Source: Sulfitobacter sp. EhC04 (GTDB lineage Bacteria > Pseudomonadota > Alphaproteobacteria > Rhodobacterales > Rhodobacteraceae). Taken from it: a stretch of DNA of 64,000 nucleotides. Below are positions 33,278 to 40,908 of the stretch, one piece after another (within the stretch, counting starts at the first letter, position 1; each line of letters starts with the position of its first letter). Location of the stretch: contig NZ_LXYI01000028.1 of the NCBI RefSeq assembly GCF_001650875.1, forward strand, positions 1 to 64,000. The letters run 5' to 3'. The notes beneath the pieces were generated by a model. That model saw only the letters and a program-made list of their open reading frames with translations, ran no database searches and was not told the DNA's origin. Both the position numbers and the translations under genes were made by a program.

Positions 33278-34912
33278 ATGGATGATGATGGCGAAGACTC
33301 CGTTGCCGTTGGTGCTGAAGAAGCGCGCAGAGCCGCGGTGCTGCGTCCCCTTGTTCAGGCCTTTCTCAAAGGGACTGGCAGTCTGGAAAGTGGCATCAAT
33401 GACGCCGTTTGGGAGCTTGGTGTCAGCAGGGCGACGGTCTGGCGTTGGATAAAGCGGTTGGCGGAAGAGGGTGGGCGCACCAGCGCTCTGGCGCCGCGGA
33501 AACGGGGCCGCCCGACCGGGACGCTCTTGATATCCAGCAAAGTCGAAGCGGTGATCGAAGAGCACCTTCGCCGTTATTTTTTGCGCCGGGAGCGTTCGAG
33601 CCTGTCGCGCGTCGTGACAGAAATCCGCAGTGTGTGCTGGCAACAGGGCTTGCAGGCGCCGACACGGCGGACGGTTCAGCGTCGCCTGGATGCGATGGAT
33701 GCCCGCGAAGTTGCGAAGGCACGAGAGGGCGCAAAGGTTGCCCGCCAGAAATTTGCGCCGGTCACAGGTGAGAACAAGGCCAGTGTGCCACTGGAGATCG
33801 TCCAAATTGATCATACGCCGGCGGACATCATTCTTGTCGACAGCTTTGAACGCCAACCAATTGGGCGGCCTTGGGTCACGCTGGCGATCGACATCGCAAC
33901 GCGGATGGTAACCGGATACTACACTTCTCTCGAGGCGCCTTCGCGACTGTCAGTGGCGCTTTGCCTGACACAGGCGGTGGCCCCCAAGGCGGAACTTCTG
34001 ACGGAATTGGCGTGCAATATTCCTTGGCCCGCACAGGGCAAACCGCTCAGCCTCCACGTCGACAATGGCCGCGATTTCCGGTCGCGGGCCTTTCGTTCGG
34101 CATGCGCGGAATGGGGGATCGATCTGGTCTATCGGCCGCCGGGAAGTCCTCACTTCGGAGGTCACATCGAACGTTTGATCGGGACGATGATGGGGGCCGT
34201 CCACCTGTTGCCGGGAACAACGCAATCCTCGATCGCGACCAAGGGCGACTATGATGCCGAAGGCATGGCCACGATGACGTTGAGCGAATTCGATCGTTGG
34301 TTTGCTTTGGAAATCTGCCGTTACAACAACAGCATTCATTCGAGTCTTGGCTGCACGCCCGTTGCCAAATGGGAGGCGCTCTCAGAGCAAATGACGGGCG
34401 ACATCCCATTTGATATCGAAGCCTTTCAGGTGAGTTTCCTGCCGAGCGAACTGCGCAAGATCAGGCGTGACGGCATCCATCTGTTCCAGATAAGATATTG
34501 GTCCGATGCCCTTGCAGGCCACATCGGGCGCGGGGATGGAAAGGTGGTCGTTCGCTACGATCCTCGTGATATCTCAATGATCTGGGTTGAACTGGACGAT
34601 GGCCGGTATGTTGAGGCGCGGTACAGAAACCTCGAGATTCCGCCCGTCTCGCTCTGGGAATATCGCGAAGCCATGAGGAAGGCTCGTGCCCTTGGCGCGT
34701 CCGGGTCCAATGAGCTGGTTCTGGCTGAGCTGATCCGACAGCAACGCCAGATAGAAGCTGAAAGCCGGGGCCTAACGAAGGCCGAACGCAGAACCCGTGA
34801 AAGAAAAGGGACATTGGAGGGTGCCAACTCGGCCGTCTCGTCAACCGAAGGGCTGCGAGCGATCGATACGGGTGATACATCGCGCCCATTGTTCAAGGTG
34901 GAGAGATGGTGA
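33278..34912 (+). CDS. tniA: TniA-type DDE transposase (tni-3)
   Basis: A 544-aa transposase with the family layout: N-terminal helix-turn-helix (WELGVSRATVWRWIKRLAEE), rve core and Mu-type C-terminal domain. Catalytic D178 (QIDHT), D262 (HVDNGRDF) and E298 (GHIERLIG) with D-x35-E spacing. ATG at 33278 is used for its length match to the other two TniA proteins; a TTG at 33263 is possible and neither has a strong ribosome-binding site. It is clearly the most divergent of the three TniA proteins here, and its end sites differ accordingly. Confidence 0.91.
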   Translation: MDDDGEDSVAVGAEEARRAAVLRPLVQAFLKGTGSLESGINDAVWELGVSRATVWRWIKRLAEEGGRTSALAPRKRGRPTGTLLISSKVEAVIEEHLRRYFLRRERSSLSRVVTEIRSVCWQQGLQAPTRRTVQRRLDAMDAREVAKAREGAKVARQKFAPVTGENKASVPLEIVQIDHTPADIILVDSFERQPIGRPWVTLAIDIATRMVTGYYTSLEAPSRLSVALCLTQAVAPKAELLTELACNIPWPAQGKPLSLHVDNGRDFRSRAFRSACAEWGIDLVYRPPGSPHFGGHIERLIGTMMGAVHLLPGTTQSSIATKGDYDAEGMATMTLSEFDRWFALEICRYNNSIHSSLGCTPVAKWEALSEQMTGDIPFDIEAFQVSFLPSELRKIRRDGIHLFQIRYWSDALAGHIGRGDGKVVVRYDPRDISMIWVELDDGRYVEARYRNLEIPPVSLWEYREAMRKARALGASGSNELVLAELIRQQRQIEAESRGLTKAERRTRERKGTLEGANSAVSSTEGLRAIDTGDTSRPLFKVERW

Positions 34913-34913
34913 A

Positions 34914-35795
34914 TTGAGGGCAGGGACAACTGAAGAAGACGGCCGGATCGCCCTCATTCAATCGGATATCTGGATCGGCTTTCCACGGGCGGAACAGGTG
35001 TTGGACCGCTTGCAGGGCATGATCGAAGCGCCACGACAAACCCGTATGCCTGGGCTTCTTGTGCATGGCGCCTCCGGGATTGGAAAGACGATGATTGCCC
35101 GAAACCTGTCGCGCAAGTACGCACCAGAATACGATCCGGCGTCGGGCATCACCCGCACACCGCTTCTGCTGTTGCAAGCGCCGCCCGCGCCTGATGAACG
35201 GCGGTTCTACCTGCACATCCTGGCCGCCGTCGGCGCCCCGGCGACGGCACTGAGCGCTCGCGCTCAAAATGTGGCTTCCCTCGAAGTCCGTGTCATCGCG
35301 CTCTTGCGTGACCTTGGCCTGCGGATGATCATGATCGACGAGGTTCACAACCTTTTGGCCGGGACCCACCGCGAACAGCGCCGCTTTCTCAATGTTTTAC
35401 GGTATCTCAGCAATGAACTCGAAGTATCGCTGGTCTGCCTCGGGGTCAGCGAGGCCGTCGATGCCATCCGTGGTGATATCCAGTTAGCCAGGCGGTTGGA
35501 CGAACATCACCTCCCAAACTGGCGCGACGATGCCGAGTTCTCGGACATGATCCAGACACTCATCGCGGCAATGCCCCTCGAGAAGAAATCCAATCTGAAG
35601 GTCAAGTCACTCAAGCAGATACTTGCGCTGACCGGTGGGGTGACCTCGCGCATCTTCGCGCTGATCAAGGATCTTTCCATCGACGCCATTGTCACAGGTG
35701 ATGAATGCATCGCCGATGACGCAATCGCAAAATGGACCCCGGTTTGGTCGCGCCATGCGAACGCCCATCGGCGGCTTGAGATGACCGGGCTGTGA
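34914..35795 (+). CDS. tniB: TniB-type AAA+ ATPase (tni-3)
   Basis: A 293-aa ATPase with Walker A GASGIGKT (about residues 52-59) and Walker B MIMIDEVHNLL. The start is probably TTG at 34914, one base after the tniA stop and 8 bp after a GGAGAG ribosome-binding site; longer readings would run back through tniA. It overlaps tniQ by four bases (GTGA), the same coupling as in the other two elements. Confidence 0.88.
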   Translation: MRAGTTEEDGRIALIQSDIWIGFPRAEQVLDRLQGMIEAPRQTRMPGLLVHGASGIGKTMIARNLSRKYAPEYDPASGITRTPLLLLQAPPAPDERRFYLHILAAVGAPATALSARAQNVASLEVRVIALLRDLGLRMIMIDEVHNLLAGTHREQRRFLNVLRYLSNELEVSLVCLGVSEAVDAIRGDIQLARRLDEHHLPNWRDDAEFSDMIQTLIAAMPLEKKSNLKVKSLKQILALTGGVTSRIFALIKDLSIDAIVTGDECIADDAIAKWTPVWSRHANAHRRLEMTGL

Positions 35796-36583
35796 AGCCG
35801 CGTTCGCTGCCCAAGACTGTCGCGCCGCTGCCAGACGAGTTGTTGTCAGGTTGGCTGTCCCGGCTGGCTGCGGCCAACTACTGCAATGACGCGGAACTGC
35901 TGGCTCATATCGAAATCGATACCACGCATGGCACCGCCTTGGACTTCAGCATCGACGCGGCTGCGGCAGAGAAGATTGGCAATGCCGCACGGGTCGCCCC
36001 AGATGTCGTGCGATCTTTGGCCTTTCCGGCGATGACGCCACGAGAAGCCTCGCTGACGGCCCAGATGCCATTCCAGCATTGTCTGCAATGCTCCCGAGAG
36101 GGCCTTTCGCTCAGGCATTGGAGGCGGGCCTGGGCATTCGACTGTCAAGTTTGCGGGACGAGACTTGTGCAGACACTTGGTAAAACAGGTGACGAACAAT
36201 TACCCGACAAACTGATTTACCGAGCGCGCCGCGGGGCAGGGATGCTTGAGTGCGCCGCGCGATCTCGAAGCCCCAAGCAACTTCGGCGCGCAATGCGCGC
36301 GGTCACCTTTTCCATGTCACTTAAGGGCTGCCACGGGGAGCCGTTGTTCGCTCTTCAAAGCCACAGACCAGAAGTGAGGCTGTTTTGCCTTGCCGCAATC
36401 GCCGCCGCGCGATCTCATCCCTTGGCTAAGGCAGCCATCGTCAGCTTCGCCATAGACGACTTTGCCAGGGTTGCTCTCTTACGCGCCTTCGAGAAGGAGC
36501 ATCGATTGCTAGCCGCGGTCGATCACATCGCGCAAAGGCGCGCGAGAAGCAAAGTCCCCATGACAGCCGAATCTCGCAATTAA
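35792..36583 (+). CDS. tniQ: TniQ family protein, short form (tni-3)
   Basis: A 263-aa TniQ protein, about 50 residues shorter than the two others because the region after the zinc-ribbon part is reduced. The signature PDELLSGWLSRLAAANYC is at the N-terminus; the zinc-ribbon segment shows HCLQCSREGLSLRHWRRAWA and DCQVCGTRLV. The start is GTG overlapping the tniB stop. Its stop codon falls inside the first inverted binding site of the right end (36571-36590). Confidence 0.86.
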   Translation: MKPRSLPKTVAPLPDELLSGWLSRLAAANYCNDAELLAHIEIDTTHGTALDFSIDAAAAEKIGNAARVAPDVVRSLAFPAMTPREASLTAQMPFQHCLQCSREGLSLRHWRRAWAFDCQVCGTRLVQTLGKTGDEQLPDKLIYRARRGAGMLECAARSRSPKQLRRAMRAVTFSMSLKGCHGEPLFALQSHRPEVRLFCLAAIAAARSHPLAKAAIVSFAIDDFARVALLRAFEKEHRLLAAVDHIAQRRARSKVPMTAESRN

Positions 36584-36637
36584 GGGCAAAACTCGATGCC
36601 GAAAGCGTCTCGTCTCAGATTTAAGGGCAACGCGACA
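36571..36637 (-). repeat. right end of tni-3 (inner site and terminal inverted repeat)
   Basis: The inner site at 36571-36590 (ATCTCGCAATTAAGGGCAAA) and the outer repeat 36609-36637 ending GCGACA are the inverse of the left end. The space 36638-36777 beyond the tip shows no gene. Confidence 0.7.
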
Positions 36638-36777
36638 GCTAGAGTCAACGCCTCTGTCCGCCAAACTTGCAGAGAATTCGCGCATCTAGCCCAGTTTGAC
36701 GAATGTTGCTCGAAGCACGAATGTCCGCACAGATGAAAACGAACCGCCCGTGTCCAGTCTTCGTCTCTTGCTGCGAT

Positions 36778-38097
36778 TTATAAATGCGTGGCCCAGCGAG
36801 GATGGCTCTCGTCAATGATCAAGGCATGGCTGTGCCTGCGATGTCCCCTTAGGTGGGGATGGTCGAGTGGCAAATTTTTGTGGGTGTGCTCAAGCTCAAC
36901 GGGATCGCCGGACGGCCAGAGTTTCAGCGCTGCGAGCATACCGAAGGCGGCGATGAGGGCCAGTCCGATCAGTGCGGGAACGACACCATAGACCGTCAGC
37001 AGCCATCCCGACAGCGGATAGGTCACAAGCCAGCAGGCGTGGGACAGCGCGAATTGCGCCGCGAAGAGTGCCGGGCGGTCCCCGGCGTGGGCGGAACGGC
37101 GCAGCAACCGGCCCGAGGGGGTGAGAACGGTGGAATACCCCAACCCCACTAGCAGCCAGGCTGTCAGAAGGATGGACCAGCCAAGGCCTGCTCCAAGGAC
37201 CGTCAACGCCAGACCGACCAGAGTAGCCACCATCAGCGCGGCTCCGCCGAACATAACGGGCCGGTCCGGCAACACATCGAGAACACGCGGCAGGACCAGC
37301 GCGGCGATCATCGACCCTGCGCCGAAGGCGAACATCGTCCAGGCCAGAGCACTTTCCGAAAGGCCGAGCGAGCCGCGCACAAGAACGACGGTATTGACCA
37401 GCACCATCGCACCTGCCGCCGCCGCCGCGAGGTTCAATGCCAAGAGCCCGCGCAAGCGCGGCGTGGCCAGATAGATGCGGATGCCGCGCGTTGTGCGGTC
37501 ATAGACACCGCGCGGCTCGGATGGGCGGGGACTCGGCAGCACGATCGAAGCAACCAGAAGGGCCGATGCGGCGAAACCGAGGACCGTTCCGAGGAAAAGT
37601 GAATTGTAGGACATCACCGCGAGCAGAAGGGCCGCCAGCGTCGGGCTGACGATGTTTTCCAGATCGTAGGCCAGCCGCGACAGCGACAGCGCGCGGGTAT
37701 AGCGCGCCTCTTCGGGCAGAACGTCCGGGATCGTGGCCTGAAAGGTCGGCGTGAAGGCGGCGGAAGCCGATTGAAGAAGGAAGATCAGGACGTAGACCTG
37801 CCAGACCTCGGTCACGAAGGGCAGTGCGAGGGCGACACCGGCACGCACCAGATCGAGCATCACCAGAAGCGCGCGGCGCGGCACGCGGTCTGCGAAAGCC
37901 CCTGCAATGGGCGCGATGCCCACATAAGCAACCATCTTGATGGTGAAGACTGTGCCGAGGACCAGCGCCGCCCCGTCGCCCGAAAGATCAAAGGCGAGCA
38001 GGCCGAGTGCGACTGTGGCGAGTCCGGTACCCAGAAGGGCTACGACTTGCGCCAGAAAGAGGTGCCGATAAGTGCGGTCGGAGAGAATATCGAGCAT
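36778..38097 (-). CDS. NreB-like MFS metal (nickel) exporter
   Basis: A 439-aa major facilitator with about 12 membrane helices and the cytoplasmic loop motif GAFADRVPRRALLVMLDLVR. The C-terminal tail is histidine-rich (HTHKNLPLDHPHLRGHRRHS plus further His), as in the nickel exporter NreB, which is also about 440 aa. It should pump Ni2+ (or Co2+) out of the cytoplasm. It is immediately downstream of a CsoR/RcnR-type repressor gene, an nreA-nreB-like order, under a palindromic operator at 38373. Copper efflux is the alternative because the repressor has Cys/His/Cys metal ligands. Confidence 0.78.
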   Translation of the reverse strand: MLDILSDRTYRHLFLAQVVALLGTGLATVALGLLAFDLSGDGAALVLGTVFTIKMVAYVGIAPIAGAFADRVPRRALLVMLDLVRAGVALALPFVTEVWQVYVLIFLLQSASAAFTPTFQATIPDVLPEEARYTRALSLSRLAYDLENIVSPTLAALLLAVMSYNSLFLGTVLGFAASALLVASIVLPSPRPSEPRGVYDRTTRGIRIYLATPRLRGLLALNLAAAAAGAMVLVNTVVLVRGSLGLSESALAWTMFAFGAGSMIAALVLPRVLDVLPDRPVMFGGAALMVATLVGLALTVLGAGLGWSILLTAWLLVGLGYSTVLTPSGRLLRRSAHAGDRPALFAAQFALSHACWLVTYPLSGWLLTVYGVVPALIGLALIAAFGMLAALKLWPSGDPVELEHTHKNLPLDHPHLRGHRRHSHALIIDESHPRWATHL

Positions 38098-38105
38098 GGT
38101 CGGCC

Positions 38106-38366
38106 TCAGAGATATCGGGCGATCGCCCGCAACTCTGCGCGATCAGTTTCAGAACTTTCAACGTCAATACAATGGTCCATGTGATCATGGATCAGCGCAC
38201 GCTTGGCGTTCGTCACGGCCTTTTCGACCGCTTGCATCTGCTGAGCAATCTCCAGACAGGGTTTGCCCGCCTCGATCATTTCGATCACGGCGCGCAAATG
38301 GCCGTCAGCGCGTTTCAGCCGGGCGACAAGGGCGGGATGGGTTGCATGGACTGGATGTTTTGTCAT
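38106..38366 (-). CDS. CsoR/RcnR-family metal-sensing repressor
   Basis: An 86-aa all-helical repressor (DUF156). The metal fingerprint is Cys37 (KPCLEIAQQM), His62 and Cys66 (DHMDHC), the X-Y-Z pattern C-H-C known from CsoR, combined with N-terminal histidines at 4, 7 and 10 as found in RcnR/NreA-type nickel sensors. The metal therefore cannot be called safely from residues alone, but neighbours (HupE, NreB-like exporter) favour nickel/cobalt. The 27-bp palindrome starting 7 bp upstream is its likely operator. Confidence 0.85.
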   Translation of the reverse strand: MTKHPVHATHPALVARLKRADGHLRAVIEMIEAGKPCLEIAQQMQAVEKAVTNAKRALIHDHMDHCIDVESSETDRAELRAIARYL

Positions 38367-38372
38367 AAAGTA

Positions 38373-38399
38373 GTTCTATCCCCCCCGGGAGGATAGAAC
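38373..38399. promoter_or_regulatory. 27-bp palindromic operator for the CsoR/RcnR-type repressor
   Basis: GTTCTATCC (38373-38381) and GGATAGAAC (38391-38399) are exact complements around a C/G tract (CCCCC/GGG); only one pair in the whole dyad mismatches. Poly-C/G flanked by A/T-rich arms is the known shape of RcnR/DmeR/CsoR operators. It lies between the minus-strand repressor-exporter pair and the plus-strand His-rich/HupE genes and could control both. Confidence 0.75.
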
Positions 38400-38427
38400 A
38401 AGATGGTGCCACGACGCACCACGCTAG

Positions 38428-38460
<33 letters not shown>

Positions 38461-38466
38461 GAACCT

Positions 38467-38823
38467 ATGGAAACCTTGAGGACAGTTGTAAACGCCGCGT
38501 TTGCGACACTCTTATGTTTAGCCGTACTTCTCTGGTCTGTGGTGCCCGCAACCTCGCACGCGCCCTCAGTCTTCAGCGTCCTCCAAGAGCACGCAGAAAT
38601 GATTGCTGAGCACGGTCATTCGCATGGACTGGAAGAAGACCTTGCCTGGGCCATGCATGGACACAACCATGACAGCGTCGATCACGATCACAGTCAGGCG
38701 GTTGTGCCTGGCCCCGACCGATCGCCGCACCCGCTCGATATTTACAGAGCCGCATGGCCTTTGAGGTCGGCCACGTCGAACACCTTACAGACATACCAAA
38801 TCGAACGACCTCCGCGCGTCTGA
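38467..38823 (+). CDS. exported histidine-rich small protein
   Basis: A 118-aa protein with an N-terminal hydrophobic signal (ATLLCLAVLLWSVVPATSHA) and a His-rich middle (EHGHSHGLEEDLAWAMHGHN followed by HDHSQ). It is likely periplasmic and binds nickel/cobalt, feeding or buffering the HupE permease encoded 60 bp downstream. No catalytic family is recognised. The tandem GACGGGCA repeat ends right before the start codon, so initiation here is plausible but without a clear ribosome-binding site. Confidence 0.6.
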   Translation: METLRTVVNAAFATLLCLAVLLWSVVPATSHAPSVFSVLQEHAEMIAEHGHSHGLEEDLAWAMHGHNHDSVDHDHSQAVVPGPDRSPHPLDIYRAAWPLRSATSNTLQTYQIERPPRV

Positions 38824-38883
38824 CCGACTGCGTGCCAACAGCGCGCTGCATTCGATCATCAACACATATGCGGAGTCAAATCC

Positions 38884-39612
38884 ATGAATATAGTCCACCG
38901 GGGCTGGACCGATCCCGGCATACGCCGGATCGTGATCCTGTCCTTAATAACGCTGTCGGCACTCGTTCTGAGTGCAAGCCACGCGTTTGCCCACAATGTC
39001 ACCGAAGGTGACGCGGGCTACATCCAAGAAATCTGGGGGATCAACATCATTCCCTTCATGTATCTCGGCGCCAAACACATGGTGACGGGATACGACCACA
39101 TCCTGTTCCTGCTCGGCGTCGTCTTCTTCCTCTACAAGATGAAGGATGTCGGCGTCTACGTCAGCCTCTTCGCCCTCGGGCACTCGTCCACTATGCTGGC
39201 CGGTGTCTGGTTCGGCTGGGGCATCAACGCCTACATCATCGACGCGATCATCGGCCTTTCGGTCGTCTACAAGGCGCTCGACAATCTCGGGGCGTATCAG
39301 CGCTGGTTCGGGTTCCAGCCGAACACTAAGGCCGCAACGTTGATCTTCGGCTTTTTCCACGGCACGGGCCTGGCCACGAAAATCCTAGAGTATGAAATCG
39401 CTTCGGACGGGCTGCTGGCCAATCTTCTGGCGTTCAACGTGGGCGTCGAGCTTGGCCAGATCATGGCGCTTGCCGTGATCCTCATCGTCATGGGATTCTG
39501 GCGGAAATCCCCAAACTTCTTCCGCCAAGCCTACACCGCCAACGTCGTCATGATGTCCATGGGATTCATCCTCATGGGCCTGCAAATCACCGGCTACTTC
39601 GTAGCCACCTGA
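38884..39612 (+). CDS. hupE: HupE/UreJ-family nickel/cobalt permease
   Basis: A 242-aa membrane protein with a cleavable signal (SLITLSALVLSASHAFAH), leaving a His at the mature N-terminus, and about six helices. The HupE signature is MVTGYDHILFLLGVVFFLYK, with FALGHSSTMLAGVWF and FGFFHGTGLATKILEYE. HupE proteins take up Ni2+ or act as metal permeases for hydrogenase and urease, neither of which is encoded here. It is followed 17 bp later by a membrane-anchored acidic protein and preceded by the His-rich protein. Confidence 0.87.
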   Translation: MNIVHRGWTDPGIRRIVILSLITLSALVLSASHAFAHNVTEGDAGYIQEIWGINIIPFMYLGAKHMVTGYDHILFLLGVVFFLYKMKDVGVYVSLFALGHSSTMLAGVWFGWGINAYIIDAIIGLSVVYKALDNLGAYQRWFGFQPNTKAATLIFGFFHGTGLATKILEYEIASDGLLANLLAFNVGVELGQIMALAVILIVMGFWRKSPNFFRQAYTANVVMMSMGFILMGLQITGYFVAT

Positions 39613-39629
39613 GAAGTTAGGAGACCAAA

Positions 39630-40253
39630 ATGTTTAACGCAAAAAAACCGAGCCTTGATGAGCTTCCCAGCTCCGCGCAGCTTATCCGTTCCACTGCCAT
39701 TGCGGCGGCCAGCGCCGTTGCGATCCTTGTGACCGTCGTGCTGCCTGCCGAATACAACATCGACCCGACCGGGATCGGCGGGGTTCTCGGGCTGAGCGAG
39801 ATGGGGGAGATCAAAGCCCAGCTTGCGGAGGAGGCCGAAGCCGACAGGCTGTTGGAGATCGAAGCCGAAGAGCAGTCGAGCCTTATGAACGATATCTTTG
39901 GACTCTTTGTCGGCACGGCACATGCACAGGAGGCCGAAGTCTGGCGCGACGAAACCACCTTTACGCTGGCACCCGGCGACAGCGCCGAGTGGAAGCTGGT
40001 CATGGAAGAGGGCCAGACAGTGGAATACCGAATGCTGGTCGATGGCGGTCGGGTGAATTTCGACATGCACGGCCACGGCGGCGGTCAGTCGGTGACCTAT
40101 GAAAAGGGCCGCGGTTCGACCGGCGACGAGGGCGAGATCATCGCGGCATTTGACGGCGAACACGGATGGTTCTGGCGGAATCGGGACAGCCAGCCCGCAA
40201 CCGTGACTGTCCAGGTGCGCGGCCAATACACCGAATTCAAAGACGCAAGTTGA
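39630..40253 (+). CDS. membrane-anchored protein associated with HupE
   Basis: A 207-aa protein with one N-terminal transmembrane segment (TAIAAASAVAILVTVVL, residues about 23-39), an acidic linker (LAEEAEADRLLEIEAEEQ) and a C-terminal β-rich domain with HGHGGGQSVTYEKGRGSTGD and FDGEHGWFWRNRDSQPATVT. It is often annotated as a transmembrane anchor protein next to HupE. The function is unknown. The exposed His and Glu residues suggest metal binding. A strong hairpin terminator follows at 40260, closing the operon. Confidence 0.72.
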   Translation: MFNAKKPSLDELPSSAQLIRSTAIAAASAVAILVTVVLPAEYNIDPTGIGGVLGLSEMGEIKAQLAEEAEADRLLEIEAEEQSSLMNDIFGLFVGTAHAQEAEVWRDETTFTLAPGDSAEWKLVMEEGQTVEYRMLVDGGRVNFDMHGHGGGQSVTYEKGRGSTGDEGEIIAAFDGEHGWFWRNRDSQPATVTVQVRGQYTEFKDAS

Positions 40254-40259
40254 CACAAG

Positions 40260-40295
40260 GGCAGCCACCCGCATGAAAAGATGCGGGTGGCTGCC
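40260..40295 (+). terminator. 15-bp hairpin terminator after the HupE operon
   Basis: GGCAGCCACCCGCAT (40260-40274) pairs perfectly with ATGCGGGTGGCTGCC (40281-40295) around GAAAAG. There is no U-tract, so it may be bidirectional or Rho-assisted. Confidence 0.75.
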
Positions 40296-40427
40296 TGGCT
40301 CCGAAACAGACCTTGGATGAGTCCGCAGTCTCGCCTCAGATTTTCCCCTGAAACCAACCTCGGGCATCCGTTGGCCAATCAGTGAGTACCCACGTGGCAA
40401 TGTCACGCCTATGTTACAGGATACTTC

Positions 40428-40458
40428 TTGACCTCCCCCTACTGGAAGCTTGCATAAG
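40428..40458 (+). promoter_or_regulatory. CueR/MerR-type promoter with 19-bp spacer
   Basis: TTGACC (40428-40433) and CATAAG (40453-40458) are 19 bp apart, the long spacing typical of MerR-family promoters, with a CCCCCTACTGGAAG dyad-like core between them. CueR from 50400 is the expected activator. The ATG at 40465 begins about six bases after the -10, so the mRNA may be leaderless. Confidence 0.6.
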
Positions 40459-40464
40459 AATTGC

Positions 40465-40818
40465 ATGATCCGCGTTTTTCGCCTCATTTTGATTCTTGCA
40501 TTGAGCTTCGGTGCCGTGGTTGCGCCGGATGTATCGGCAGCGAATGCGGCTGAGGCAGCAATGGTTCAGATGGTGGGCGCCGAAAGCGCGGACGACCATT
40601 GCGGCGGATGCGATCCGATCGGATTTGCTGACGGGATATCCTGCGAGGGTGGGTGTACGGTCCCATGTGGCGCGGGAAGTTCGGCCGGTATCGTAGCTCG
40701 TACGTCAGCGATGACGCTTGAGATGGCCTTCGGTGTTGTCATCCCGGTCGCGGGACCTGTGATCCCGATTGGCGCGATTCCCTCGCTTGATCCATTCCCT
40801 CCCAAGCTGCCTGTCTGA
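40465..40818 (+). CDS. exported cysteine-rich small protein
   Basis: A 117-aa protein with an N-terminal signal (FRLILILALSFGAVVAPDVS), then a cysteine cluster DDHCGGCDPIGFADGISCEG followed by GCTVPCGAGSS and a hydrophobic tail with proline-rich motifs. It is likely periplasmic or membrane attached and binds copper. The ATG at 40465 is preferred over the TTG at 40450 because the latter lies within the promoter -10. It opens the copper-oxidase operon. Not similar to a family that can be named with confidence. Confidence 0.6.
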   Translation: MIRVFRLILILALSFGAVVAPDVSAANAAEAAMVQMVGAESADDHCGGCDPIGFADGISCEGGCTVPCGAGSSAGIVARTSAMTLEMAFGVVIPVAGPVIPIGAIPSLDPFPPKLPV

Positions 40819-40908
40819 ACCTGATAACGGCCTAGCTTATTGCGGGGCCTGACCGTTGCCTTGGCCGAAGCTGGCTGAGCGCGACCCCTTCAGATCAAGG
40901 CAGAAGTG

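Larger units (their letters stand above)
33132..36637 (+). mobile_element. Tn7/Tn5053-like element tni-3 (tniA-tniB-tniQ)
   Basis: A complete element of 3506 bp with 29-bp terminal inverted repeats beginning TGTCGCGT (33132-33160 and complement of 36609-36637; 4 mismatches). It carries only tniA, tniB and tniQ. It interrupts an RND adaptor gene on the left; the right flank does not continue that gene, and the flanking pentamers (GTGAT and GCTAG) differ, so the insertion was followed by a rearrangement. No cargo or resolvase is present. Confidence 0.88.

Noticed and set aside
1-36637. CRISPR-associated transposon (CAST)
   Set aside because: No cas genes or CRISPR array accompany any of the three tni elements; they contain only tniA, tniB and tniQ.
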